Shown: in pieces, positions 1-5,604 of the stretch | Numbering within the stretch: position 1 is the first letter of the stretch | How the letters are laid out: every line of letters begins with the position of its first letter | NCBI GenBank assembly: GCA_002403455.1 | Contig: DHHV01000087.1 | Span: 1-8,448 of the forward strand | Direction of reading: 5' to 3' | Length of the DNA stretch: 8,448 nt | Source of the DNA: Hyphomonadaceae bacterium UBA4763 | GTDB taxonomy: Bacteria > Pseudomonadota > Alphaproteobacteria > Caulobacterales > Aquidulcibacteraceae | Program-made: the position numbers and the translations under genes | The notes under the pieces: generated by a model | Seen by the model: only the letters and a program-made list of their open reading frames with translations | What the model was told of the DNA's origin: nothing | Database searches by the model: none

Positions 1-1
1 A

Positions 2-77
2 TAGTGGTTCTCCTGTTCCTGGCATTTGCCCCACGGGGACGCCGAAACGGGATGCAAATGTCAGGAACGAACCACTA
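2..77. repeat. Long inverted repeat / hairpin upstream of pdxA
   Basis: The arms 2-29 and 54-77 are reverse complements. Positions 2-10 pair with 69-77 (9 bp), 15-21 with 62-68 (7 bp), 22 with 61 as a G-U wobble, and 23-29 with 54-60 (7 bp). Only the four bases 11-14 bulge out. The loop is 30-53, and three more C-G pairs (30-32 with 49-51) are possible inside it. No T-run follows the 3' arm, so it does not look like an intrinsic terminator. It stops 31 bases before the pdxA start and leaves that gene's ribosome binding site free. It could be an mRNA processing or stabilising structure between an upstream gene and pdxA, an interspersed palindromic repeat, or a miniature mobile element. The left edge lies at the window boundary, so flanking duplications cannot be judged. 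Confidence 0.8.
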
Positions 78-108
78 GGGACCTCGATGGTTTTGGGGGA
101 GGAGCGGC

Positions 109-1122
109 ATGCTAGCGCTAACGTTGGGCGACCCGGCCGGCATTGGGCCGGAAATTACGATTAGGGCTTGGCGCGCCGCAGCAGAAGGCCGCGCTCCCGG
201 CTTTTTTGCAATCGGTGATCCAGACGCCTTGGCCGCGCGCGCCCGGCAAATGGGCGACCCGGTGGACATTGAGATCGTGGACCAGCCTGCGAGGGCGATA
301 GAATGCTGGCCCCAGCGCTTGCCCATCATTCCCGTCCTTGCCACGGCGCCGATCCGCGCTGGCGCGCCCGATCCTGGCAATGCCAAAACGATCATCGATG
401 CAATTCGCCTCGGCGCCGCATATGCTCTTTCGGGCGAAGCGATGGCATTGGTCACCAATCCGATCTCGAAAGCCGTGCTGTATCAAGAAGGCTTCTCGTT
501 CCCCGGTCATACGGAGTTCCTCGCTTCGCTGTGTCATATGCCAAACACGGCTCAGCCAGTGATGATGTTGGTCGGACCACGACTGAAAGTTGCGCTCGCA
601 ACGATCCACTTGCCTTTAAGTAAGGTCGCGGGAGCGATTTCGACATCGTTCCTCGTTGAAGTGGGCCGAATTGTGGATCGTGCATTAAAGACCGATTTTG
701 GCCTGAGTGCCCCGCGATTGCAATTTGCCGGTCTAAATCCCCATGCCGGGGAAGCGGGTGCGATAGGACGTGAAGAAGTCGACATCATCAATCCGGCAGT
801 GGCTCAGTTGCGGACGGAAGGCGTGGATGCGTTGCCGGCCGCCTCGGCAGATTCGCTGTTCCAGGACGCCGCCCGCGAAAACTATGACTGCGTTATTGCA
901 ATGTATCACGACCAAGGTTTGATCCCCGCCAAAACACTCGACTTTTGGGATACTGTAAACGTTACCCTCGGTTTGCCGATCATTCGAACTTCGCCTGATC
1001 ATGGTGTCGCGTTCGATCGGGCGGCCGTCTATGACGCCAATCCACAAAGCCTGATCGCTGCCTTGCGTCTCGCTTTCCAAATGGCGACGCGTAGACGAAC
1101 GTCGCCTAGCCGAAAAGATTGA
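109..1122 (+). CDS. pdxA: 4-hydroxythreonine-4-phosphate dehydrogenase PdxA
   Basis: Predicted cytoplasmic enzyme of pyridoxal 5'-phosphate synthesis. It oxidises 4-phosphohydroxy-L-threonine with NAD(P) and the product decarboxylates to 3-amino-2-oxopropyl phosphate, the partner substrate of PdxJ. The 337 residues match the family's usual length (about 330). Visible family motifs are GDPAGIGPE (7-15), TNPISKAVL (116-124), FPGHTEFLA (131-139), GLNPHAGEAGAIGREE (208-223), YHDQGL (266-271) and a C-terminal NVTLGLPIIRTSPDHGVAFD block (284-303). The three metal-binding histidines expected from the E. coli enzyme are present as H167, H212 and H267. The ATG at 109 is the only reasonable start: a same-frame TAG lies at 76-78, no other start codon falls between, and AGGAG (100-104) precedes it. 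It is probably co-transcribed with rsmA, 15 bases downstream, as is common in proteobacteria (surA-pdxA-rsmA). The upstream partner lies outside the window. Confidence 0.97.
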   Translation: MLALTLGDPAGIGPEITIRAWRAAAEGRAPGFFAIGDPDALAARARQMGDPVDIEIVDQPARAIECWPQRLPIIPVLATAPIRAGAPDPGNAKTIIDAIRLGAAYALSGEAMALVTNPISKAVLYQEGFSFPGHTEFLASLCHMPNTAQPVMMLVGPRLKVALATIHLPLSKVAGAISTSFLVEVGRIVDRALKTDFGLSAPRLQFAGLNPHAGEAGAIGREEVDIINPAVAQLRTEGVDALPAASADSLFQDAARENYDCVIAMYHDQGLIPAKTLDFWDTVNVTLGLPIIRTSPDHGVAFDRAAVYDANPQSLIAALRLAFQMATRRRTSPSRKD

Positions 1123-1137
1123 AAGCCGCTGTCCACG

Positions 1138-2016
1138 TTGTTGCGCCTTGACGATTTGCCGCCTTTGCGCGCGACTATAAAGGAATTGGGCATCGTGGCG
1201 CGCAAGGCGCTCGGCCAGCATTTTCTTTTAGACCTCAATGTTACGGCGAAGATCGTCAGGTTGGCGCGATTGGCGCCCGGCCAGACTGTGCTCGAGATCG
1301 GACCTGGCCCCGGCGGGCTAACGCGGGCGTTACTGGCGCTGCATGACGGCCCGATCATCGCGATCGAACGCGATGCGCGGATGCTGCCAGGACTGCAGGA
1401 TTTGCAAGCTTGGGCCCCCGATCGGTTGAGGATAGAGATCGCGGACGCGTTGGGAATTGACGAAGTCAATCTTTTTAGCAACGTCTCAGGCCCGGTCGCA
1501 ATCGTTGCCAATCTGCCCTACAATATCGGTACCCCGTTATTGATAAAATGGCTACATGCGGGGACTTGGCGCGGCGTAATGACATTGATGTTTCAAAAAG
1601 AAGTCGCTGAACGTCTTTGCGCCACTCCCGGGACAGAGGCTTACGGGCGTCTTGCCGTGTTAACCCAAAGCGTTTGCATGGCGCGGATAGAAATGACCCT
1701 GCCAGCCGCCGCTTTCACCCCGCCGCCGAAAGTGGCGTCCGCTGTCGTGCGGCTGGATCCCTTGCCTCATAACGCAGTGTTTTCAGACCTTGGCGCTCTC
1801 GAGATCGTCACGGCCGCCGCGTTTGGCCAGCGCCGCAAAATGTTGCGGTCCAGCTTGAAGGCTGCGGTTGGACCTCATAAGCGGTTGGATGACTGGCTCG
1901 CCGCTGCGGGCATTGATCCCACGGCGCGCGCTGAAGAAATTTCTCCTTTGGGCTTTCAGAATTTGGCAAGAAATTTGCCACGTGACTCAAACAACTCTAT
2001 TTCCACCAAAACGTAA
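1138..2016 (+). CDS. rsmA: 16S rRNA (adenine1518-N6/adenine1519-N6)-dimethyltransferase RsmA (KsgA)
   Basis: SAM-dependent enzyme that dimethylates two adjacent adenines in the 3'-terminal hairpin of 16S rRNA late in 30S assembly. Its loss classically gives kasugamycin resistance. The 292 residues fit the family. Visible are the N-terminal ARKALGQHFLLD (21-32), the SAM-binding VLEIGPGPGGLT (51-62), acidic E77 and D103 at the expected ribose- and adenine-contacting positions, the catalytic NLPY (125-128), FQKEVAERL (152-160) and FTPPPKV (193-199). The C-terminal rRNA-binding helical domain runs to about residue 280. pdxA stops at 1122 in the same frame, so the start must lie after it. TTG at 1138 (or the next codon, TTG 1141) places the conserved LPPLR segment correctly, and no ATG is available. 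The ribosome binding site is weak (GAAAG at 1121-1125), suggesting translational coupling to pdxA. The last ten or so residues (DSNNSISTKT) look like an unconserved tail in an AT-rich stretch. Confidence 0.97.
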   Translation: MLRLDDLPPLRATIKELGIVARKALGQHFLLDLNVTAKIVRLARLAPGQTVLEIGPGPGGLTRALLALHDGPIIAIERDARMLPGLQDLQAWAPDRLRIEIADALGIDEVNLFSNVSGPVAIVANLPYNIGTPLLIKWLHAGTWRGVMTLMFQKEVAERLCATPGTEAYGRLAVLTQSVCMARIEMTLPAAAFTPPPKVASAVVRLDPLPHNAVFSDLGALEIVTAAAFGQRRKMLRSSLKAAVGPHKRLDDWLAAAGIDPTARAEEISPLGFQNLARNLPRDSNNSISTKT

Positions 2017-2062
2017 CATAATTCATAAAACCATGTGGATCAAGACGAGTGCCTGCCAGTAT

Positions 2063-2623
2063 TTAAGCGCGATCCCCTTGCACGACCCGCAATCGCGGCG
2101 TCGATTTGAATTCAGGCGGATAGGCTGCGAGAATTCGAACACGCACGATCGGTCGACCTGAGATAATGCTTTCTGGCGCGAGCGGTTGGAACAAACCGAG
2201 CAAGCGCCGCCCCAGAGCCGGTGGGTCGCCAAGCGGGAACAGGGCGATTTCCGCATCCAGGCGCAACCCGCTCGCCGTCTCGGCGCGGCACAACATGGCG
2301 GCGGCGTCGCTGGCATGGCAGGTCATCTGGCAGGTCGCTTGCAGCAACGGTCGATCGTTGGCGGCGAACAAGTGACTGAACGACGTCGATTTCAACTCGC
2401 GTTGAAACAGCGCGCTGAGGCTCTCGCCCGACATGCGCAAGCGGAAATCGGTCACCGCCCCGTCCGCGTCGCTGCTATCGACCGCTTCCAGCACGAAAAT
2501 GCGCCGAACCAACAAGTCCATCGTTGAGGAGGCGACGCCCGGCGCGCTGCCGCCAAAACGGATGGCTCGCCACGAGGCGATCAAGGCTTTTGTGTCAGGA
2601 TGGAGCTGGTGTTCGTTGTACAT
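2063..2623 (-). CDS. PAS domain-containing protein (PAS_5-like, alphaproteobacterial)
   Basis: 186-residue cytoplasmic protein with no signal peptide or membrane segment. The layout resembles the alphaproteobacterial PAS_5 family: an N-terminal helix with HP.T.AL...W (8-18), a first strand RIFVLEAV (41-48), a core strand and helix FRLRMSGESLSALFQRELK (60-78), then FSHLF..ND (82-90) and a later strand pair ending ALFPLGDPPALGRRLLGLF (127-145). No kinase, cyclase or other output domain is attached, so it is a stand-alone sensor or scaffold of unknown ligand. The start at 2621-2623 is chosen because the family begins just before this helix. The frame stays open to a start at 2854, but that 77-residue extension resembles nothing I know and would run past the start of the divergent gene at 2811. 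AAGG lies close to the chosen start and the site is weak. The gene converges on rsmA across a 46-base gap with no clear terminator. The family assignment rests on pattern recognition. Confidence 0.8.
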   Translation of the reverse strand: MYNEHQLHPDTKALIASWRAIRFGGSAPGVASSTMDLLVRRIFVLEAVDSSDADGAVTDFRLRMSGESLSALFQRELKSTSFSHLFAANDRPLLQATCQMTCHASDAAAMLCRAETASGLRLDAEIALFPLGDPPALGRRLLGLFQPLAPESIISGRPIVRVRILAAYPPEFKSTPRLRVVQGDRA

Positions 2624-2810
2624 GGCCTTGCTGGATGCTCTGAGGCGCGGTGCTTCTTTGGCCAAACGGCCGGGCGTGCCCGCGCAATCTGTCTGGGTCG
2701 CGAGCCCCGGAGCAAGCCAAGGGCCATAATCGCACCAGGCGAAATTTGCCGTCCGCCACAAACGGCGCCGGAATTGCATTTCTTCGTCACGACCAACAAG
2801 GAGTGGCGGG

Positions 2811-3755
2811 ATGACCGTATCAAGCCGGCACATTTTATCCATCAGCGCGGCCATTTTGGCATTTGGAGCCGGAATTGCGATGATGCCGTCGACGCCGTCG
2901 CTTGTCAGCGAAGCCGAGGCCTGCTGCGCGCCGCAAAAACCGGGCCCGCAACGTCCCGCTCCCGCTCAACCGAAATTTCCCCAGCAAGTCGTCAAAGTGC
3001 CCGGCGTGTCGATCGGCGCGCCGCAAGTCTCCATCGTGACGCCGAAGGTCATTGTCCAACCGGGCGTCATCACGGGCCCCGGCGTCGTTGGACCGACGAT
3101 CATCGGTTCGCCGGTATTTGGCGGGGCGGATGCGGGCGTCTCTTTCGTATTTGGCGGCGGCGGCGGCTTTATCCCGCCAAGCCCGGTGCCGCCGAGCGTC
3201 ATCGAAGGCTTTAGCGTTGGCGGCGCCGAGACCGAAACCGTGGTCGAGGACGTACCCGAAACCATCACCGAAAACGTGACGCGTTCGCGCGAAGTCGTGG
3301 TGACGAAAGCCATTCGCGCGGTGTGCCTCGATGACCAGGGCCGGCCCAATCCGGCCGCGCGCCTCACGCCCGATGAAACGGTTGACCCTTCCTTTAGCGG
3401 CGAGTTGTTCCGCTGCGTCGCCGGCTCGGCCATGCAGGTCACGGTCGGCCGTTTCGAAAATGGCCGCGCGGTGTTCGATCAGGCAACCGCTTTTACCTGC
3501 CAAAAAGGCGAAGCGCTGGTGCATGGGCCGGGCGGCAATATTGCTTGCGCAACGCAAACCGCCGAACGCAATTGCAATGAGCGCTCGCTGCTGCGCCGTT
3601 TTGGTCCCGGCGTGAAGGTCGTCACGATGCGCATGACGGAAACCTTCTCCGAACCGACCACGCGCACCATCACCCGCAAAGTCACACGCCAGCGCGAAGT
3701 CGTCAAAACCGGCAATCTGCCTCTCGATGGCGGCGTTGGCCAAGGCGTTTTCTAA
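2811..3755 (+). CDS. Exported protein of unknown function, Pro-led repeats plus Cys-containing domain
   Basis: I do not recognise a named family. The 314-residue product starts with a Sec signal peptide: hydrophobic core about 8-25 and cleavage predicted after AEA (35-37). Mature Cys38-Cys39 would then be at the N-terminus; E at -2 argues against a lipobox. Residues 40-58 are Pro/Gln rich. Residues 64-105 are Pro-led short repeats of Val/Ile (see the repeat entry), followed by a glycine run (115-119). Residues 170-256 contain five cysteines (172, 202, 230, 246, 255) in a probable compact domain with SGELFRC (196-202) and ERNCNERSLLRRFGPG (252-267). This domain is bracketed by two copies of a TIT..VTR.REVV.T motif. 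The start is supported by AAGGAG at 2798-2803, seven bases before the ATG. It is a single-gene unit ending at the terminator 3793-3825. A cell-surface or periplasmic structural role is plausible but is only inference. Confidence 0.85.
   Translation: MTVSSRHILSISAAILAFGAGIAMMPSTPSLVSEAEACCAPQKPGPQRPAPAQPKFPQQVVKVPGVSIGAPQVSIVTPKVIVQPGVITGPGVVGPTIIGSPVFGGADAGVSFVFGGGGGFIPPSPVPPSVIEGFSVGGAETETVVEDVPETITENVTRSREVVVTKAIRAVCLDDQGRPNPAARLTPDETVDPSFSGELFRCVAGSAMQVTVGRFENGRAVFDQATAFTCQKGEALVHGPGGNIACATQTAERNCNERSLLRRFGPGVKVVTMRMTETFSEPTTRTITRKVTRQREVVKTGNLPLDGGVGQGVF
3000..3125 (+). repeat. Pro-led Val/Ile/Gly short tandem repeats in the exported protein
   Basis: Residues 64-105 of the protein encoded at 2811-3755 break into units that each begin with proline: PGVSIGA, PQVSIVT, PKVIVQ, PGVITG, PGVVG, PTIIGS, PVFGG. 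Unit lengths are 7, 7, 6, 6, 5, 6 and 5. Beta-branched residues alternate with small ones, which favours an extended or elastin-like segment over a globular fold. The repeat is degenerate at DNA level, so it is an old protein-level repeat and not a recent slippage tract. Confidence 0.65.
3261..3305 (+). repeat. Copy 1 of a duplicated 15-residue motif
   Basis: Encodes TITENVTRSREVVVT (residues 151-165 of the exported protein). It matches copy 2 at 3666-3710 in 11 of 15 residues. The copies lie just before and just after the Cys-containing domain. Confidence 0.75.
3666..3710 (+). repeat. Copy 2 of a duplicated 15-residue motif
   Basis: Encodes TITRKVTRQREVVKT (residues 286-300). It shares T-I-T, V-T-R, R-E-V-V and the final T with copy 1 at 3261-3305. 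Codons differ between the copies, so the duplication is not recent. Confidence 0.75.
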
Positions 3756-3792
3756 CCCAATTGCTCGCGTTCATTTCCCCCGCGTCGACATG

Positions 3793-3825
3793 AAAAAGCC
3801 TCGCCCAATCGGGCGAGGCTTTTTT
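3793..3825. terminator. Bidirectional intrinsic terminator
   Basis: A perfect 9-bp GC-rich stem (3798-3806 with 3811-3819) closes a 4-base AATC loop. It is followed by six T (3820-3825) and preceded by five A (3793-3797), so it should terminate transcription from both directions. It serves the exported-protein gene ending at 3755 and the convergent phasin gene ending at 3900. Confidence 0.93.
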
Positions 3826-3866
3826 ACGCGTGATACCAATCAAATGCGTGCGTCCCCCAATCAAGT

Positions 3867-3890
3867 GAGAGCGGCGCCTGCGCCGCCCTC
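3867..3890. other. GC-rich hairpin just downstream of the phasin stop codon
   Basis: GCGGCG (3871-3876) pairs with CGCCGC (3881-3886) across a CCTG loop. After one A-C mismatch, GAG (3867-3869) pairs with CTC (3888-3890). No T-run follows on the minus strand. It may protect the 3' end of the phasin mRNA, with true termination at the stem 3793-3825. Confidence 0.5.
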
Positions 3891-3899
3891 ATCCGATCT

Positions 3900-4340
3900 T
3901 TAGCGGGCGACTTGCACCATGTGTACGAACGCATTGGCGCGATCATTGATCGGGCGAATGGTTTCTTTCACAAGGCCCGACATCATTTCGGACACTTTGT
4001 TGACTTCGGCGACATGGCTCTCGAAAGCGCCTTTAGCGTAGTCGGCTTGCGCTTCGACGGCTTCTTGGATGCTCTTCGACGAGGTGATTTGCTTGGCCGC
4101 GGCGACGGCGTTGTCGAAGAATTGCTTTTGGTAGCCGAACATGGCCGCGTTGATCGCTTCCATGCCTTTGGTGGCGGCGGTCGCGCAGGCGGTCGCCGCT
4201 TCGATGTTGTCTTTGCCGAAATTGGTCCAATCGGTCAGCGCGGTCATCGAGCGCTCCATGGATTGACGGAAGAAATCATTCGACGCGACGTTGAGTGAGT
4301 CGAGTTGGGTTTTCACGGTTTTTTCGGTCTTGGTAACCAT
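3900..4340 (-). CDS. Phasin family protein (polyhydroxyalkanoate granule-associated)
   Basis: Small amphipathic, mostly helical protein of 146 residues with no signal peptide. It is expected to coat intracellular polyhydroxyalkanoate granules and control their number and surface. The core at about 35-137 matches the Phasin_2-type pattern, with ALTDWTNFGKDNIEAATACATAATKGMEAIN (34-64; only the start and end of this helix are strongly diagnostic), FGYQKQFFDNAVAAAKQI (68-85) and a final KETIRPINDRANAFVHMV helix (125-142). It has no cysteine except C52 and is rich in Ala, Met and Lys, as phasins are. The start is supported by AGGAG (minus strand, 4350-4354), nine bases before the ATG. A candidate promoter (4379-4407) and a PhaR-like palindrome (4490-4504) lie upstream, fitting the usual control of phasin genes by PhaR, which also senses the polymer. 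No polymer synthase gene is in the window. Transcription probably ends at 3793-3825. Confidence 0.93.
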   Translation of the reverse strand: MVTKTEKTVKTQLDSLNVASNDFFRQSMERSMTALTDWTNFGKDNIEAATACATAATKGMEAINAAMFGYQKQFFDNAVAAAKQITSSKSIQEAVEAQADYAKGAFESHVAEVNKVSEMMSGLVKETIRPINDRANAFVHMVQVAR

Positions 4341-4378
4341 TGTCTGACACTCCTGTTGCTGGAAAATCGAGCGAGAAT

Positions 4379-4407
4379 GCTATCTTCTGTGTCGGGCTGG
4401 ATCTCAA
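4379..4407 (-). promoter_or_regulatory. Candidate sigma70-type promoter of the phasin gene
   Basis: On the minus strand, TTGAGA (4402-4407) stands 17 bases before GATAGC (4379-4384). The -35 matches TTGACA in five of six positions; the -10 is poor (three of six against TATAAT). The spacing and a short leader of roughly 30 bases are right for the phasin gene. No other pair fits better, but the -10 makes this tentative. Confidence 0.35.
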
Positions 4408-4489
4408 CGCCGACCGGACGGATCAGGCCCGGTCGAGCGCGATCCATGCCGCTAGATGTCATGCTGCAACTGCGAAGTCAACCGATTTC

Positions 4490-4504
4490 TGCTGCACTGC
4501 AGCA
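4490..4504. promoter_or_regulatory. PhaR-like operator palindrome (contains CTGC-N3-GCAG)
   Basis: TGCTGCA-C-TGCAGCA is a perfect 7+1+7 inverted repeat and contains CTGC-ACT-GCAG at 4492-4502. This is the TGC-rich form reported, from memory, for PhaR, the polyhydroxyalkanoate-responsive repressor of phasin genes in alphaproteobacteria. A related imperfect TGC-rich element, CTGCAACTGCG, lies at 4464-4474. The palindrome is about 150 bases upstream of the phasin start and about 140 upstream of the divergent carboxypeptidase start. The phasin gene is the more natural target. Confidence 0.6.
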
Positions 4505-4587
4505 AATTGTGATCAAGCGGGAACGGGAGACGCCGCCGCGATGGCCCGCTCGCAATGCGGCCGGGCCTATCTGAACTGAACGCGGCG

Positions 4588-4602
4588 TTAAGGGTAAATT
4601 AA
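4588..4602 (+). promoter_or_regulatory. CtrA-type binding box, TTAA-N7-TTAA
   Basis: TTAA (4588-4591), GGGTAAA, TTAA (4599-4602) is the exact TTAA-N7-TTAA core bound by the alphaproteobacterial cell-cycle regulator CtrA. It lies 39 bases before the carboxypeptidase start, where a -35 element would be expected. A poor -10-like TCACAT follows at 4614-4619. The match is exact and well placed, but binding has not been shown. Confidence 0.6.
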
Positions 4603-4641
4603 GCACAAGGCCGTCACATAGGGTGTGTAGGAGTTGAGTGA

Positions 4642-5589
4642 ATGGCGAAGGCGTCTACCCATATTTCGGCAGCGACCATGATTGCGGTCAGCGGGTGGGC
4701 GGGTGCGAGCCTCGCCGCGCCTTATGCGGCGATCGTCGTCGACGGGCGCACGGGCGAGACCTTGCATGCCGATCAGGCCGACGCTTTGCGGTTTCCCGCT
4801 TCGCTCACCAAAATGATGACGCTTTATATGACCTTTGAAGCGCTCGCTGCGGGCACGCTACAGGTCGATGAAGCGGTCAAGGTCTCTGCTTTCGCCGCGA
4901 GCCGGCCCCCGTCGAAATTGGGTTTTCGGGCCGGCGAAACCATCAGCGTCGAAGACGCGATCAAGGCGTTGATCATCCGCTCGGCCAATGACGTTGCCTC
5001 GGCCATGGGCGAACGGCTCGGCGGCACCGAAGCGCGCTTTGCCACCTTGATGACCGCACGGGCGCGGGCGTTGGGGATGAAATCCACGCGCTTTGTCAAT
5101 GCGTCCGGCTTGCCGGACCCACGCCAAGTCACGACCGCGCGCGATATCGCAACGTTAAGCGCAGCGCTCGAGCGTGATTTTCCGCAATATTTCGATCTGT
5201 TCTCGCTGACCTCGTTTTCGTTTCGCGGCGTCACTTATTCGACCCATAATGACCTTGTCCGCTCTTATGATTGGGTCGATGGGATCAAGACCGGCTACAC
5301 ACGCGCGTCCGGTTTTAACCTCGCCACCTCGGCCGAGCGTGACGGCGTGCGGATCGTTGCCGTGGTGCTTGGCGGGCGCACGGCGCAATCGCGCGATCGC
5401 CAGGTCGAGCAATTGCTGAACGCCGCTTACGCGCATTTGGACCAACGCCAGCAATTGGCGGTGTCGAGCATTCAAGCCCGCTCCAGTTTTGAGCAAGGCT
5501 CCGCTGCGCCGACCGCGCCGCCGGTGCACGCCAACGCGATCGTGTTGCGCGGGCCATTGCGGTGGTCGAACGCGACCAACCCGAAATAA
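4642..5589 (+). CDS. Serine-type D-alanyl-D-alanine carboxypeptidase (S11, PBP5/6-like)
   Basis: Periplasmic low-molecular-weight penicillin-binding protein that removes the terminal D-Ala from peptidoglycan pentapeptides. The three active-site motifs of the family are intact: SLTK (nucleophile S54, K57), SAN (S114-N116) and KTG (K216-G218, in GIKTGYT). A signal peptide covers about 1-25, with cleavage after SLA (23-25). The catalytic domain ends near 250. The remaining 65 residues are too short for a full PBP5 C-terminal beta domain, and no amphipathic membrane anchor is obvious, so this 315-residue protein is a short version of the family, possibly soluble. The ATG is supported by AGGAG at 4629-4633, eight bases upstream. 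The CtrA-like box at 4588-4602 suggests cell-cycle timing of cell-wall trimming. It converges on the J-domain gene with a 15-base gap and no terminator. The exact subtype (dacA/C/F-like) cannot be fixed. Confidence 0.95.
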   Translation: MAKASTHISAATMIAVSGWAGASLAAPYAAIVVDGRTGETLHADQADALRFPASLTKMMTLYMTFEALAAGTLQVDEAVKVSAFAASRPPSKLGFRAGETISVEDAIKALIIRSANDVASAMGERLGGTEARFATLMTARARALGMKSTRFVNASGLPDPRQVTTARDIATLSAALERDFPQYFDLFSLTSFSFRGVTYSTHNDLVRSYDWVDGIKTGYTRASGFNLATSAERDGVRIVAVVLGGRTAQSRDRQVEQLLNAAYAHLDQRQQLAVSSIQARSSFEQGSAAPTAPPVHANAIVLRGPLRWSNATNPK

Positions 5590-5604
5590 GCGCAGCTCTT
5601 CAAG

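Larger units (their letters stand above)
4341..4641. other. Intergenic regulatory region between divergent phasin and carboxypeptidase genes
   Basis: A 301-base stretch with no credible gene. It holds the phasin ribosome binding site and candidate promoter on the left, a TGC-rich segment with a perfect palindrome in the middle (4461-4504), and the CtrA-like box and ribosome binding site of the carboxypeptidase gene on the right. Short open frames crossing it have no ribosome binding site and a composition unlike the real genes. Confidence 0.75.

Noticed and set aside
1..78. End of an upstream coding gene (for example surA) in one of the three frames
   Set aside because: The frames at the left edge are open or closed only trivially, and none shows a recognisable C-terminus. 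The stretch is explained by the inverted repeat.
1661..1670. GTTAACCC as a CtrA half-site
   Set aside because: It is inside the rsmA coding sequence without a second half-site or nearby gene start.
2624..2854. N-terminal extension of the PAS protein to a start at 2854, giving 263 residues
   Set aside because: The extra 77 residues show no recognisable domain, the PAS-fold pattern begins at the internal start 2623, and the extension would cover the ribosome binding site and start of the divergent gene at 2811.
2835..3743. Long open frame antisense to the exported-protein gene
   Set aside because: Its product is an Arg/Asp/Ala/His-rich shadow with no known motif, while the sense gene has a signal peptide, a good ribosome binding site and a terminator.
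4340..4579. Small open frame in the phasin/carboxypeptidase gap
   Set aside because: TTG start inside the phasin start region, no ribosome binding site, atypical composition, and it crosses the regulatory palindrome.
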